From assembly GCA_964431545.1 (NCBI GenBank), contig CAYSLC010000260.1, forward strand, positions 1-6,923: DNA of 6,923 bases, written 5' to 3'. The notes beneath the pieces are model-generated. The model was not told where the DNA came from, searched no databases, and was given only the letters and a program-made list of their open reading frames with translations. Shown here piece by piece: positions 1 through 6,923 of the stretch. Within the stretch, counting starts at the first letter, position 1, and every line of letters starts with the position of its first letter. The DNA comes from CAYSLC01 sp964431545. Its GTDB lineage: Bacteria > Desulfobacterota > Desulfobacteria > Desulfobacterales > JAABSP01. The translations under genes were made by a program, and so were the position numbers.

Positions 1-202
1 GATCGGCGTATTTCCGGGCGCTGCCCGACACTTGCAGGATCACCGGGGAACCGGTTTCGACGCACCCGAGAACGATGGCCTGAAGCTGCTCCATATTGTT
101 GAAATTATAAGCCGGGACCGCATACCGCCCTTCCATGGCTTTGGCGAACATCTCTTTGGTGTTCACCAATCCGATGTCTTCGTATCGAACGGGATCAACC
201 AT
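1..202 (-). CDS. fba: Class II fructose-bisphosphate aldolase, N-terminal part (runs off left edge)
   Basis: Only the first 67 codons are present; the reading frame is open to the window edge. The visible protein contains GLVNTKEMF, then VPAYNFNNMEQLQAI at about residues 29-43 and SPVILQVSGSARKYA at about 52-66. These match the first beta-alpha units of the class II (zinc-dependent) aldolase family that includes Fba, GatY and KbaY. The zinc-binding histidines and the catalytic Asp lie beyond the edge, so substrate choice cannot be read. From context the likely substrate is fructose 1,6-bisphosphate, the FruK product, cleaved in the cytosol to glyceraldehyde 3-phosphate and dihydroxyacetone phosphate. 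A tagatose-bisphosphate aldolase is the alternative. The ATG at 202 is chosen because GGAGGT (208-213) sits 5 bases upstream, and no start codon occurs in frame between it and the fruA stop. It is probably the last or next-to-last gene of the fru operon, 153 bases after fruA. Confidence 0.9.
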   Translation of the reverse strand, partial: MVDPVRYEDIGLVNTKEMFAKAMEGRYAVPAYNFNNMEQLQAIVLGCVETGSPVILQVSGSARKYAD

Positions 203-283
203 GATCCACCTCCATTCGGCGTCTTGAACGCATTGATGATTGGCAAAAAATTCGTAAAGCCGCTTTGTCTCTTTCCACCTTTG

Positions 284-321
284 CCAGGCCGAACTTCCCC
301 AGTTCCCGAAGCCCGGCCTGG
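284..321 (-). other. Stem-loop in the fruA-fba intercistronic spacer
   Basis: In the minus-strand transcript the arm CCAGGCCGGGCUUC (321 to 308) pairs with GAAGUUCGGCCUGG (297 to 284) around a 10-base loop. That is 14 consecutive pairs, two of them G-U. No U run follows (the next bases are CAAAGGUGG), so it is not a canonical intrinsic terminator. It may protect or help process the fruA end of the transcript, or act as a weak attenuator setting the level of the aldolase gene; this is inference. The rest of the spacer (203-355) holds the aldolase ribosome binding site and no convincing gene. Confidence 0.6.
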
Positions 322-355
322 AGCAATTCCCCGCTTTTACCGGCCCCCATTCCTT

Positions 356-2177
<1,822 letters not shown>

Positions 2178-2210
2178 GAGTTCCTCCTTATGGGATGTCG
2201 ATAAATGTCT

Positions 2211-3155
2211 TTACAGGGTTTCCAGGACGACCTGTTTCATGAGCGCTTCCAGGTCTTCCGCGGGCGGCAGGCCGATCCGCACCCGGGAGACGGCGCTCGC
2301 GGAAAAGGCGGTGGCCAGCCGGGCGCAGTCCGCCAGGGGCAGCCCTTTCACCTTTCCCGCGATGGTGCCGCTCACCATGGCGTCCCCGGCGCCTACCGTG
2401 CTCTCAACCGTTACATCGGGCGGCAGGGCCAGGATCTGCTGGTCGTCCTCCACGAAGACGGCCCCCTTTTCCCCCATGGAGACGACGACGCACCGGACGC
2501 CCTCGTCCAGGAGGCGCCGGGCCGCGTCCACGATCTCCGCACGGCCGGTCAGGGTCCGGCCCAGCAGCTCTTCCAGTTCGTGGATGTTGGGCTTCACCAG
2601 GGTCGGCGCCGCCGGCAGCGCCAGCCGCAATCCTTCGCCGCTGGCGTCCAGGGCCGTGGATCGCCCCTTGGACCGGATCAGCCGGATCAAGTCCCCATAG
2701 ATGCCGCCCGGGGCCTCGGCCGGGATGCTGCCCGCCAGCGCGAACCACTCATATTCGGCCGTGAGCGCCTCGATGACGTCGAACAGCGCCCGGATGTCCC
2801 CGGAAGACGGCGGCGCGCCGGGGAAATTGATGTCCGTGGTCTCCCGGGAGACCTCGTCCACGATCTTGATGCCGGTCCGGGTCTCGCCGTCGATGCGGAC
2901 GAACCGGTCGTCCATGCCCTTTTGGGAGAAAAGGGCTTCGAAACTTTGGGGGTTCTCCCTGCCGAGAAAACCGGCGACCGCGGTTTTCAGGCCGTAATCG
3001 GACAGAAAGGACGCGACGTTGACGCCCTTGCCGCCGGGATGGGATTCCGACCGGGACAAGCGATTGACCTGCCCCGCCCTGAAACCGGGGATGGAGACCG
3101 TCTGGTCGATGGCCGGGTTGAGGGTGATCGTGGCGATGGTTTGGATGTCGGTCAT
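2211..3155 (-). CDS. fruK: 1-phosphofructokinase
   Basis: Phosphorylates fructose 1-phosphate with ATP to give fructose 1,6-bisphosphate in the cytosol, the step after FruA uptake. The protein has 314 residues, normal for the family, and belongs to the PfkB/ribokinase superfamily. It opens with TLNPAIDQTV (11-20), typical of 1-phosphofructokinase and tagatose-6-phosphate kinase. Next come the glycine-rich signature GGKGVNVA (41-48) and VKPNIHELEELLG (187-199). The C-terminal PfkB signature STVGAGDAMVSG follows, with predicted catalytic base Asp258 in GAGD. The start at 3155 is supported by GGAAGGA (3163-3169) 7 bases upstream. It lies 15 bases after the fruB stop and 33 bases before fruA, so it is co-transcribed and probably translationally linked. 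A tagatose-6-phosphate kinase reading (LacC) is possible on sequence alone, but the flanking fruB and fruA make fructose 1-phosphate the likely substrate. Confidence 0.97.
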   Translation of the reverse strand: MTDIQTIATITLNPAIDQTVSIPGFRAGQVNRLSRSESHPGGKGVNVASFLSDYGLKTAVAGFLGRENPQSFEALFSQKGMDDRFVRIDGETRTGIKIVDEVSRETTDINFPGAPPSSGDIRALFDVIEALTAEYEWFALAGSIPAEAPGGIYGDLIRLIRSKGRSTALDASGEGLRLALPAAPTLVKPNIHELEELLGRTLTGRAEIVDAARRLLDEGVRCVVVSMGEKGAVFVEDDQQILALPPDVTVESTVGAGDAMVSGTIAGKVKGLPLADCARLATAFSASAVSRVRIGLPPAEDLEALMKQVVLETL

Positions 3156-3170
3156 GGGTCGATCCTTCCG

Positions 3171-5654
3171 TTATCGATCGAAAGAGAGGGAACGCACTTC
3201 CGCCGCGTTCCGGCAGTCGAGGGCCTTTTGGGCCAGTTTTCGGGCCTTTTCCAGGGAGAAACCGCGCATCCGGGCCTTCACGGCCGCGATGCTGGGGATG
3301 CTCACGCTCAGCTCCGTCACCCCCAGACCGGCCAGGAGGACCGCCCCCTTGGGATCGCCCGCCACGCCGCCGCAGACGCCCACCCATTTCCCGGCTTTTT
3401 CGGCGGCCTTGACCGTCTGATCGATCATCTTGAGCACGGCCGGGTGGAGGCCGTCGGCCTTTTTGGCGAGCATGGGGTGGAGCCGGTCCATGGCCAGCAC
3501 GTACTGGGTCAGGTCGTTGGTGCCGATGGAGAAGAAATCCACCTCTCCGGCCAGCTTTTCCGCCATGGCCACCGCCGACGGCACCTCGATCATGATGCCG
3601 ATCTCCACCGGATCGGCCCCGACCTCCCGGCGGACCTCCTCCGTGATCGCCTTGGCCTCGGCCAGATCCTCCAGGGTGGCGATCATGGGGAACATGATGC
3701 GGACCGGCCCTAACTTGGAGGCCCGGAAGATGGCGCGCAACTGGGGTTTGAACAGCTCGGGCCGGGCCAGGCACAGGCGGATGCCCCGAACGCCCAGGAA
3801 AGAATTGTCCTCGGCGGGCAGGTTCAGATAGGGCGCGTTTTTGTCGCCGCCGATATCCAATGTGCGCATGATGATGGGCAGGCCGTTGAGGGCCTTGACC
3901 ATTTGGGCATAGGCCTCGAACTGCTCCTCTTCCGAGGGCGGTTCCGAGCGTTCCAGAAAGAGAAATTCGGTCCGGAGCAGCCCCACGCCCTCGCCGCCCG
4001 CGTTGACGGCCTGTTCGGCTTCGGACGCCCGGCTGATGTTGGCCACCACCTCGATCCGATGGCCGTCGGTGGTGATGGCCGGTTCGAAGCGCTTCGCCTT
4101 TTCAATATCCCGCGCCTCCTGAAGGTTTTTGCGGGCCTTTTCCGCCGAGGCCGCGTCCGCCTCGCTGGGGTCCACATAGAGGTTGCCCGAATCGCCGTCC
4201 AGGATGCCCAGGGTTCCTTCGGGCTGATGGAGGAGGGCGGGACCGGCCCCCACGATGGCCGGGATGTCCAGGGACCGGGCGATGATGGCGGAATGGGACG
4301 TGGGGCCGCCGCCCGCCGTGCAGAACCCGAGAATGTATTCCGGATCGAGGTTGGCGGTATCCGACGGCGTCAAGTCTTCGGCGATGAGGATCACCGGCTC
4401 GTCGGGAATGTCGGGGTTGTCGTCCAGAACTCCGGCGATGCGCTTCAGCACCCGGTTGCCCACGTCGCTCAGATCGACGGCCCGACCCGCCAGGACCGGG
4501 TCGTCCAGCTTTTCCATCTCTTTTACGCGGTCCTGGATCACCTTCTGCCAGCCCCAGCCGGCGCTGCGCCCCTTTTTGATGTAGGCCGCGGTCTCTTCCA
4601 CCAGTTCCGGGTCGTTCAGGAACTCCGCATGGGCGCGGAAGATGGACGCCTTGCCTTTGCCGGACCGTTCTTTCACCTCCTGGTAAAGGTCCTCCAGCGC
4701 CGCCTGGGCCTCGGCGATGGACTGGCGCAGCCGTTTCTCTTCGGCGGCCGGGTCCTTGGCCGTCGCCTCCACCACGATTTTCCGGCGTATGAACAGTCGA
4801 ATGGGGCCGATGGCCAGCCCCGGAGACGCCGCGATGCCGGGAACGGTATCGCCGACGGACGCGGGGACCCATCCATGGGCGGGGCGGGGCGCTTCGGCTT
4901 CCGCCTCTTCCGCTTCTTCGAGGCCGCTTTCCACGGCGTCCCGGAGCTGCCGAAGGGCCTCGTCTTCGTCCGGCCCCTGGGCCATGATGCGGATCGACGC
5001 GCCGCCTTCGGCCCCCAGTTTGAGCAGCGAAGCCAGGCTCTTGCCGTTGGCGGTTTTGTCTTTGTACCGGACGCGGATGTCGGACTGGAACGCCTTGGCC
5101 AGATCGACGAACGCGGTGGCCGGCCGGGCGTGGAGCCCATGCTCCCCCTGCACGGCGACTTCCACGGATTTCTCGAAGTCGGCCGCTTCCGTCGCCGGCT
5201 CGACCGGGCGCTCGTTTTCCCCGGACCGGTCCCGGGACAACTGCTCGACGATGACCTCCGGATCATCGGTTTTGGCCAACCGGGCCACGAGGGCTTTATC
5301 GTCGAGCACGTCGGTGAGGTTGGCCAGCATCTCGATGTGCTCGTCGGACCGGGCCGCGATGCCGACCACCAGATGGACCGTCTCCCCCGGATTCCATTCG
5401 ACGCCGTTCGGAACCTGGGCCACGGAGATGCCGGTTTTCCGAATCAATTCCCGGTCCTTCGGCATGCCGTGGGGAATGGCGATGCCGTTGCCCAGGTAGG
5501 TGTTGGCCGCCTTTTCCCGGGCCAGCATGCTGTCGATGTAGCCGGGCTCGATGTACCCGCTGTCGACAAGCAGGCCGCCGACCTGACGGATCGCTTCCGA
5601 CTTGTCGGCCGCCTCGGCGTCGAGCCGGATGTTGCTTTTGTCCAGTTTGATCAT
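3171..5654 (-). CDS. fruB: Fused PTS EIIA(Fru)-HPr-enzyme I multiphosphoryl transfer protein
   Basis: One cytosolic protein of 827 residues carries every soluble phosphocarrier of the fructose PTS. Residues 1-145 are EIIA(Fru) with the phosphorylatable His62 in IAIPHG. Residues about 163-250 are an HPr domain with His175 in GLHARPA and KSLASLLKLG downstream. An acidic Glu/Ala linker (about 246-260) follows, then enzyme I from about 270. In EI I see the phosphohistidine His454 in GGGPTSHSAIIARS, PEP/Mg-binding candidates Arg561 (LLRTEFLFL), Arg597 (IMRTLDIGGDK), Glu690, Asp714 (IGTNDLTQY) and Arg724, and the acid-base Cys761 in CGGVAGD. Spacings between most of these match E. coli EI. Phosphate flows PEP to His454, His175, His62, then to FruA. 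The start at 5654 is preferred over an in-frame ATG at 5699: it has AAGGAGG 5 bases upstream and begins MIKLDKSNI like other EIIA(Fru), while 5699 lies almost at the predicted transcription start. First gene of the operon. Confidence 0.96.
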   Translation of the reverse strand: MIKLDKSNIRLDAEAADKSEAIRQVGGLLVDSGYIEPGYIDSMLAREKAANTYLGNGIAIPHGMPKDRELIRKTGISVAQVPNGVEWNPGETVHLVVGIAARSDEHIEMLANLTDVLDDKALVARLAKTDDPEVIVEQLSRDRSGENERPVEPATEAADFEKSVEVAVQGEHGLHARPATAFVDLAKAFQSDIRVRYKDKTANGKSLASLLKLGAEGGASIRIMAQGPDEDEALRQLRDAVESGLEEAEEAEAEAPRPAHGWVPASVGDTVPGIAASPGLAIGPIRLFIRRKIVVEATAKDPAAEEKRLRQSIAEAQAALEDLYQEVKERSGKGKASIFRAHAEFLNDPELVEETAAYIKKGRSAGWGWQKVIQDRVKEMEKLDDPVLAGRAVDLSDVGNRVLKRIAGVLDDNPDIPDEPVILIAEDLTPSDTANLDPEYILGFCTAGGGPTSHSAIIARSLDIPAIVGAGPALLHQPEGTLGILDGDSGNLYVDPSEADAASAEKARKNLQEARDIEKAKRFEPAITTDGHRIEVVANISRASEAEQAVNAGGEGVGLLRTEFLFLERSEPPSEEEQFEAYAQMVKALNGLPIIMRTLDIGGDKNAPYLNLPAEDNSFLGVRGIRLCLARPELFKPQLRAIFRASKLGPVRIMFPMIATLEDLAEAKAITEEVRREVGADPVEIGIMIEVPSAVAMAEKLAGEVDFFSIGTNDLTQYVLAMDRLHPMLAKKADGLHPAVLKMIDQTVKAAEKAGKWVGVCGGVAGDPKGAVLLAGLGVTELSVSIPSIAAVKARMRGFSLEKARKLAQKALDCRNAAEVRSLSFDR

Positions 5655-5659
5655 AATCG

Positions 5660-5666
5660 CCTCCTT
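5660..5666 (-). promoter_or_regulatory. Ribosome binding site deciding the fruB start
   Basis: On the minus strand AAGGAGG lies 5 bases before the ATG at 5654. No comparable site precedes the upstream in-frame ATG at 5699. This supports an 827-residue rather than an 842-residue FruB. Confidence 0.9.
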
Positions 5667-5700
5667 TGGTGGGTGCATTTTAGGAATGCCATTGATCATT

Positions 5701-5718
5701 ACTGTAATCGATTACAGT
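5701..5718. promoter_or_regulatory. LacI-family operator O1 at the fru promoter
   Basis: ACTGTAATCGATTACAGT is a perfect 18-base palindrome centred on CG. It has the TGTAA-N-CG-N-TTACA form typical of GalR/LacI-family operators, where the central CpG is contacted by the regulator's hinge helix. It overlaps the -10 box and most of the spacer of the fru promoter. The obvious candidate ligand is the divergent LacI-family protein encoded from 6144. Confidence 0.9.
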
Positions 5719-5729
5719 TTGAGTGTCAA
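5701..5729 (-). promoter_or_regulatory. fru operon promoter (sigma70 type)
   Basis: On the minus strand a perfect -35 box TTGACA (5729 to 5724) is followed by a 17-base spacer and a -10 box TACAGT (5706 to 5701, four of six consensus bases). Transcription would begin near 5694, giving a leader of about 40 bases before the fruB ATG at 5654. The spacer and -10 box are covered by the operator at 5701-5718, so a bound repressor would block polymerase. Confidence 0.85.
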
Positions 5730-5765
5730 GAAAAAATCAGGGTAAAAATACGGAAAAGGAAATTA

Positions 5766-5853
5766 CGCCTAATATAAGGATAGTTAAGGCGCATAAAATG
5801 TGGAGGACGAGAGATGCGCCTCGTAAAAAGGATAAATTTCTATTCAGGCGCAT
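5766..5853. repeat. Cluster of alternately oriented AGGCGCAT / ATGCGCCT octamers
   Basis: AGGCGCAT occurs at 5787-5794 and 5846-5853, with its exact reverse complement ATGCGCCT between them at 5814-5821. A shorter arm, CGCCT, occurs at 5766-5770. The middle octamer can pair with either neighbour (loops of 19 or 24 bases), so two mutually exclusive hairpins are possible. Alternatively these are binding sites for an unidentified regulator. Function unknown. Confidence 0.55.
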
Positions 5854-5866
5854 GAAAACAAGAAAA

Positions 5867-5875
5867 CGATTACAG
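5867..5875. promoter_or_regulatory. Possible operator half-site
   Basis: CGATTACAG is identical to the right half of operator O1 (5709-5717). The left half (AAGAAAA) does not match, so this is at best a half-site. It lies about 158 bases from O1 and 204 from O2, and could serve as an auxiliary site, but chance occurrence is quite possible. Confidence 0.25.
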
Positions 5876-5910
5876 ATTATAGAGGGGCGAGAGACCGTGT
5901 TGCGTTGAAT

Positions 5911-5925
5911 CGTCCGGACCGGACG
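5911..5925. repeat. GC-rich odd palindrome CGTCCGG-A-CCGGACG
   Basis: Two perfect 7-base arms surround a single central A within otherwise AT-rich DNA. The form suggests a protein-binding site. As RNA it could fold a 5-pair stem with a 5-base loop, but the following TTATT is too weak for a confident terminator. No matching site is seen elsewhere in the window. Confidence 0.4.
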
Positions 5926-6051
5926 TTATTGGAACCTTTTGGATGTAAACATCATAAAATCAAAACTATAATTTCCTTTTCACCTGCATTCACCCGCCCG
6001 TCTGGTTGCCTCTGCCTCAATTTCAAAGAAAGGATGGGACAGGCGTTTACC

Positions 6052-6080
6052 TTGACAATATATTTGAAATCGATTACATT
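6052..6080 (+). promoter_or_regulatory. Promoter of the LacI-family regulator gene
   Basis: A perfect TTGACA -35 box (6052-6057), a 17-base spacer and a -10 box TACATT (6075-6080). Predicted start near 6087 gives a leader of about 57 bases before the ATG at 6144. The operator at 6065-6078 lies over the spacer and -10 box in the same register as at the fru promoter, which points to autorepression. Confidence 0.85.
6065..6078. promoter_or_regulatory. LacI-family operator O2 at the regulator promoter
   Basis: TGAAATCGATTACA differs at one base from the palindrome core TGTAATCGATTACA of operator O1. The single mismatch suggests somewhat weaker binding, common for an autoregulatory site. It shares the central ATCGAT and its position relative to the promoter boxes with O1. 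Confidence 0.85.
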
Positions 6081-6143
6081 GTTGACGAAGTTAGGACAGA
6101 GAAGCATATCCGGAACAGAACCGACGCCAGGAGACGATTGCCA

Positions 6144-6923
6144 ATGCCTGTTATTAAAGATGTAGCCGACGCAGCCGGCGTATCCACCGCCACGGTATCC
6201 CGCGTGCTGGCGGATAAACCGCATGTGAGACCCGAGATCCGGGAACGCGTCCTGAAGACCGTGGAAAAACTCAACTACCGGCCCAACCGGGTGGCCCGAA
6301 GCCTCCGCGTCCAGAAATCCAATATCATCGGACTGATCGTTTCCGACATTCAGAACCCGTTTTTCACGGCGGTGAGCCGTGCCGTGGAAGACGTGGCCCA
6401 CGAGCGGGGAATGAGCGTGTTTCTGTGCAATACCGACGAGGACCCCGAAAAGGAGACCATGTACCTGGACCTGATGCGGGACGAACATGTGGCGGGGGTC
6501 ATCCTGTCGCCGACCCGCCGGACCGCCGATGCCTTCGACGAAACGGTCAGGCCCGACATCCCCATGGTGGTGATCGACCGCCGGGTGAAGGATGCGGAGG
6601 TCGACAGCGTCTTCATCGACAACGCCGAAGCGGCCTATAAAATCGTTTCGCATTTGATCGCCGACGGTCATCGGCGCATCGGCGGACTTTTCGGGGGCGG
6701 AAGCACCACGGGGCGGGAGCGGCGGGAGAGCTACCTCCGGGCGTTGAAGGATCACGGCGTCAAGCCGTCGCCGGAACTCTCCTTTTTCCTGCCGGCCAAA
6801 GAGGCGGACGGATATGCGGGGGCGTTGAAACTCCTGGATCATCCCGAACCGCCGGACGCGCTGTTCACCAGCAACGGACTGTTGTCGGCCGGCGCCTTCC
6901 GGGCCATTCGGGAGCGGAAGCTG
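6144..6923 (+). CDS. LacI/GalR-family transcriptional regulator, probable fru operon repressor (runs off right edge)
   Basis: The first 260 codons of a DNA-binding regulator; the family is usually about 330-345 residues, so roughly the last quarter is missing. The N-terminus MPVIKDVADAAGVSTATVSR (1-20) is a classic LacI helix-turn-helix. The hinge helix RPNRVARSLR (about 46-55) follows, with Leu54 equivalent to the residue that inserts at the operator's central CpG. From about 60 comes a periplasmic-binding-protein-like effector domain: NIIGLIVSDIQNPFFTAV, VAGVILSP, MVVIDRRV, VFIDNAEAAY, DGHRRIGGLFGG and PPDALFTSNG. The start has AGGAG (6129-6133) 10 bases upstream. It is divergent from fruB, and both promoters carry matching operators, so it likely represses fru and itself. 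A fructose-derived inducer such as fructose 1-phosphate is a guess from context; the effector pocket gives no direct evidence. It could loosely be called a FruR, but homology to E. coli Cra is not shown. Confidence 0.96.
   Translation, partial: MPVIKDVADAAGVSTATVSRVLADKPHVRPEIRERVLKTVEKLNYRPNRVARSLRVQKSNIIGLIVSDIQNPFFTAVSRAVEDVAHERGMSVFLCNTDEDPEKETMYLDLMRDEHVAGVILSPTRRTADAFDETVRPDIPMVVIDRRVKDAEVDSVFIDNAEAAYKIVSHLIADGHRRIGGLFGGGSTTGRERRESYLRALKDHGVKPSPELSFFLPAKEADGYAGALKLLDHPEPPDALFTSNGLLSAGAFRAIRERKL

Larger units (their letters stand above)
5730..6051. other. AT-rich intergenic region without a convincing gene
   Basis: This stretch between the two promoters is clearly more AT-rich than the flanking genes. 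Short open frames here start with GTG or TTG, lack ribosome binding sites, resemble no family I recognise and overlap promoter elements. What it does hold is short inverted repeats: alternately oriented octamers (5766-5853), a partial operator (5867-5875), a GC-rich odd palindrome (5911-5925) and the small GATGT-AA-ACATC inverted repeat (5942-5953). I see no tRNA, rRNA or clear intrinsic terminator. Confidence 0.6.

Noticed and set aside
245..270. AAAG-CGG-CTTT followed shortly by a T6 run on the minus strand, upstream of the aldolase gene, as a possible terminator.
   Set aside because: A four-pair stem with mostly A-T pairs, separated from the T run, is too weak for an intrinsic terminator.
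195..350. A 51-codon minus-strand ORF starting MGAGKSGELL in the fruA-fba spacer, overlapping the aldolase start by 8 bases.
   Set aside because: AAGGA directly abuts the ATG, leaving no room for ribosome placement. The stem-loop at 284-321 explains the composition of the first half, and the second half has codon use unlike the neighbours. No family resemblance is recognised. It remains a faint possibility as a leader peptide.
3340..3430. Enzyme I active-site motif CGGVAGD instead of the common CGE(L/M)AGD.
   Set aside because: The catalytic Cys761 is kept, and as I recall fused fructose-type EI proteins often have Gly at this position, so it looks like subfamily variation and not loss of function.
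5675..5689. Small stem-loop GCATT-N5-AATGC in the fruB leader.
   Set aside because: Only five pairs, three of them A-T; too weak to support a regulatory claim.
5655..5699. Fifteen extra N-terminal residues on FruB from an ATG at 5699.
   Set aside because: No ribosome binding site, position within a few bases of the predicted transcription start, and the family's usual N-terminus begins at the ATG at 5654, which has AAGGAGG.
5723..6165. Two short plus-strand frames (5723-5908 and 5905-6165) in the intergenic region.
   Set aside because: They start at GTG and TTG without ribosome binding sites, overlap the fru -35 box or the regulator promoter and start, and resemble no known protein.

Overview
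The window is a fructose phosphotransferase (PTS) locus. A catabolic operon lies on the minus strand, and a divergent LacI-family regulator gene on the plus strand runs off the right edge. The coding regions are GC-rich and most genes have strong AGGAGG-type ribosome binding sites. The style (an EIIA-HPr-EI fusion plus a LacI-type local repressor) fits a GC-rich bacterium, possibly a deltaproteobacterium (Desulfobacterota) or relative. That placement is an inference, because no rRNA or other taxonomic marker is present. A run of 10 Ns shows this is draft or metagenomic assembly.

Layout, read in the direction of operon transcription (right to left). fruB (5654 to 3171) encodes a fused EIIA-HPr-enzyme I phosphotransferase. 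fruK (3155 to 2211) encodes 1-phosphofructokinase. fruA (2177 to 356) encodes a fructose permease with two IIB domains and one IIC domain, and it is interrupted by the N run. After a 153-base spacer containing a strong stem-loop comes the start of a class II fructose-bisphosphate aldolase (202 to the left edge). Together these proteins take fructose from outside the cell to triose phosphates: PEP phosphate passes through EI, HPr, EIIA and IIB, fructose enters as fructose 1-phosphate, FruK makes fructose 1,6-bisphosphate, and the aldolase cleaves it.

The 489-base region between fruB and the regulator gene (5655 to 6143) is AT-rich and holds no convincing gene. At each end is a promoter with a perfect TTGACA -35 box and a 17-base spacer. 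Both promoters carry a TGTAATCGATTACA-type LacI-family operator at the same position, across the spacer and -10 box. This implies that the regulator represses both the fru operon and itself. Between them are a partial third operator, a set of alternately oriented AGGCGCAT/ATGCGCCT octamers and a GC-rich odd palindrome; their roles are unknown.

The main assembly point is that closing the 10-N run to zero bases restores a single fruA reading frame of 603 codons whose junction matches the duplicate IIB domain. The apparent fruA frameshift is therefore almost certainly an artefact. I see no mobile element, CRISPR array, RNA gene or clearly novel defence or metabolic system here.
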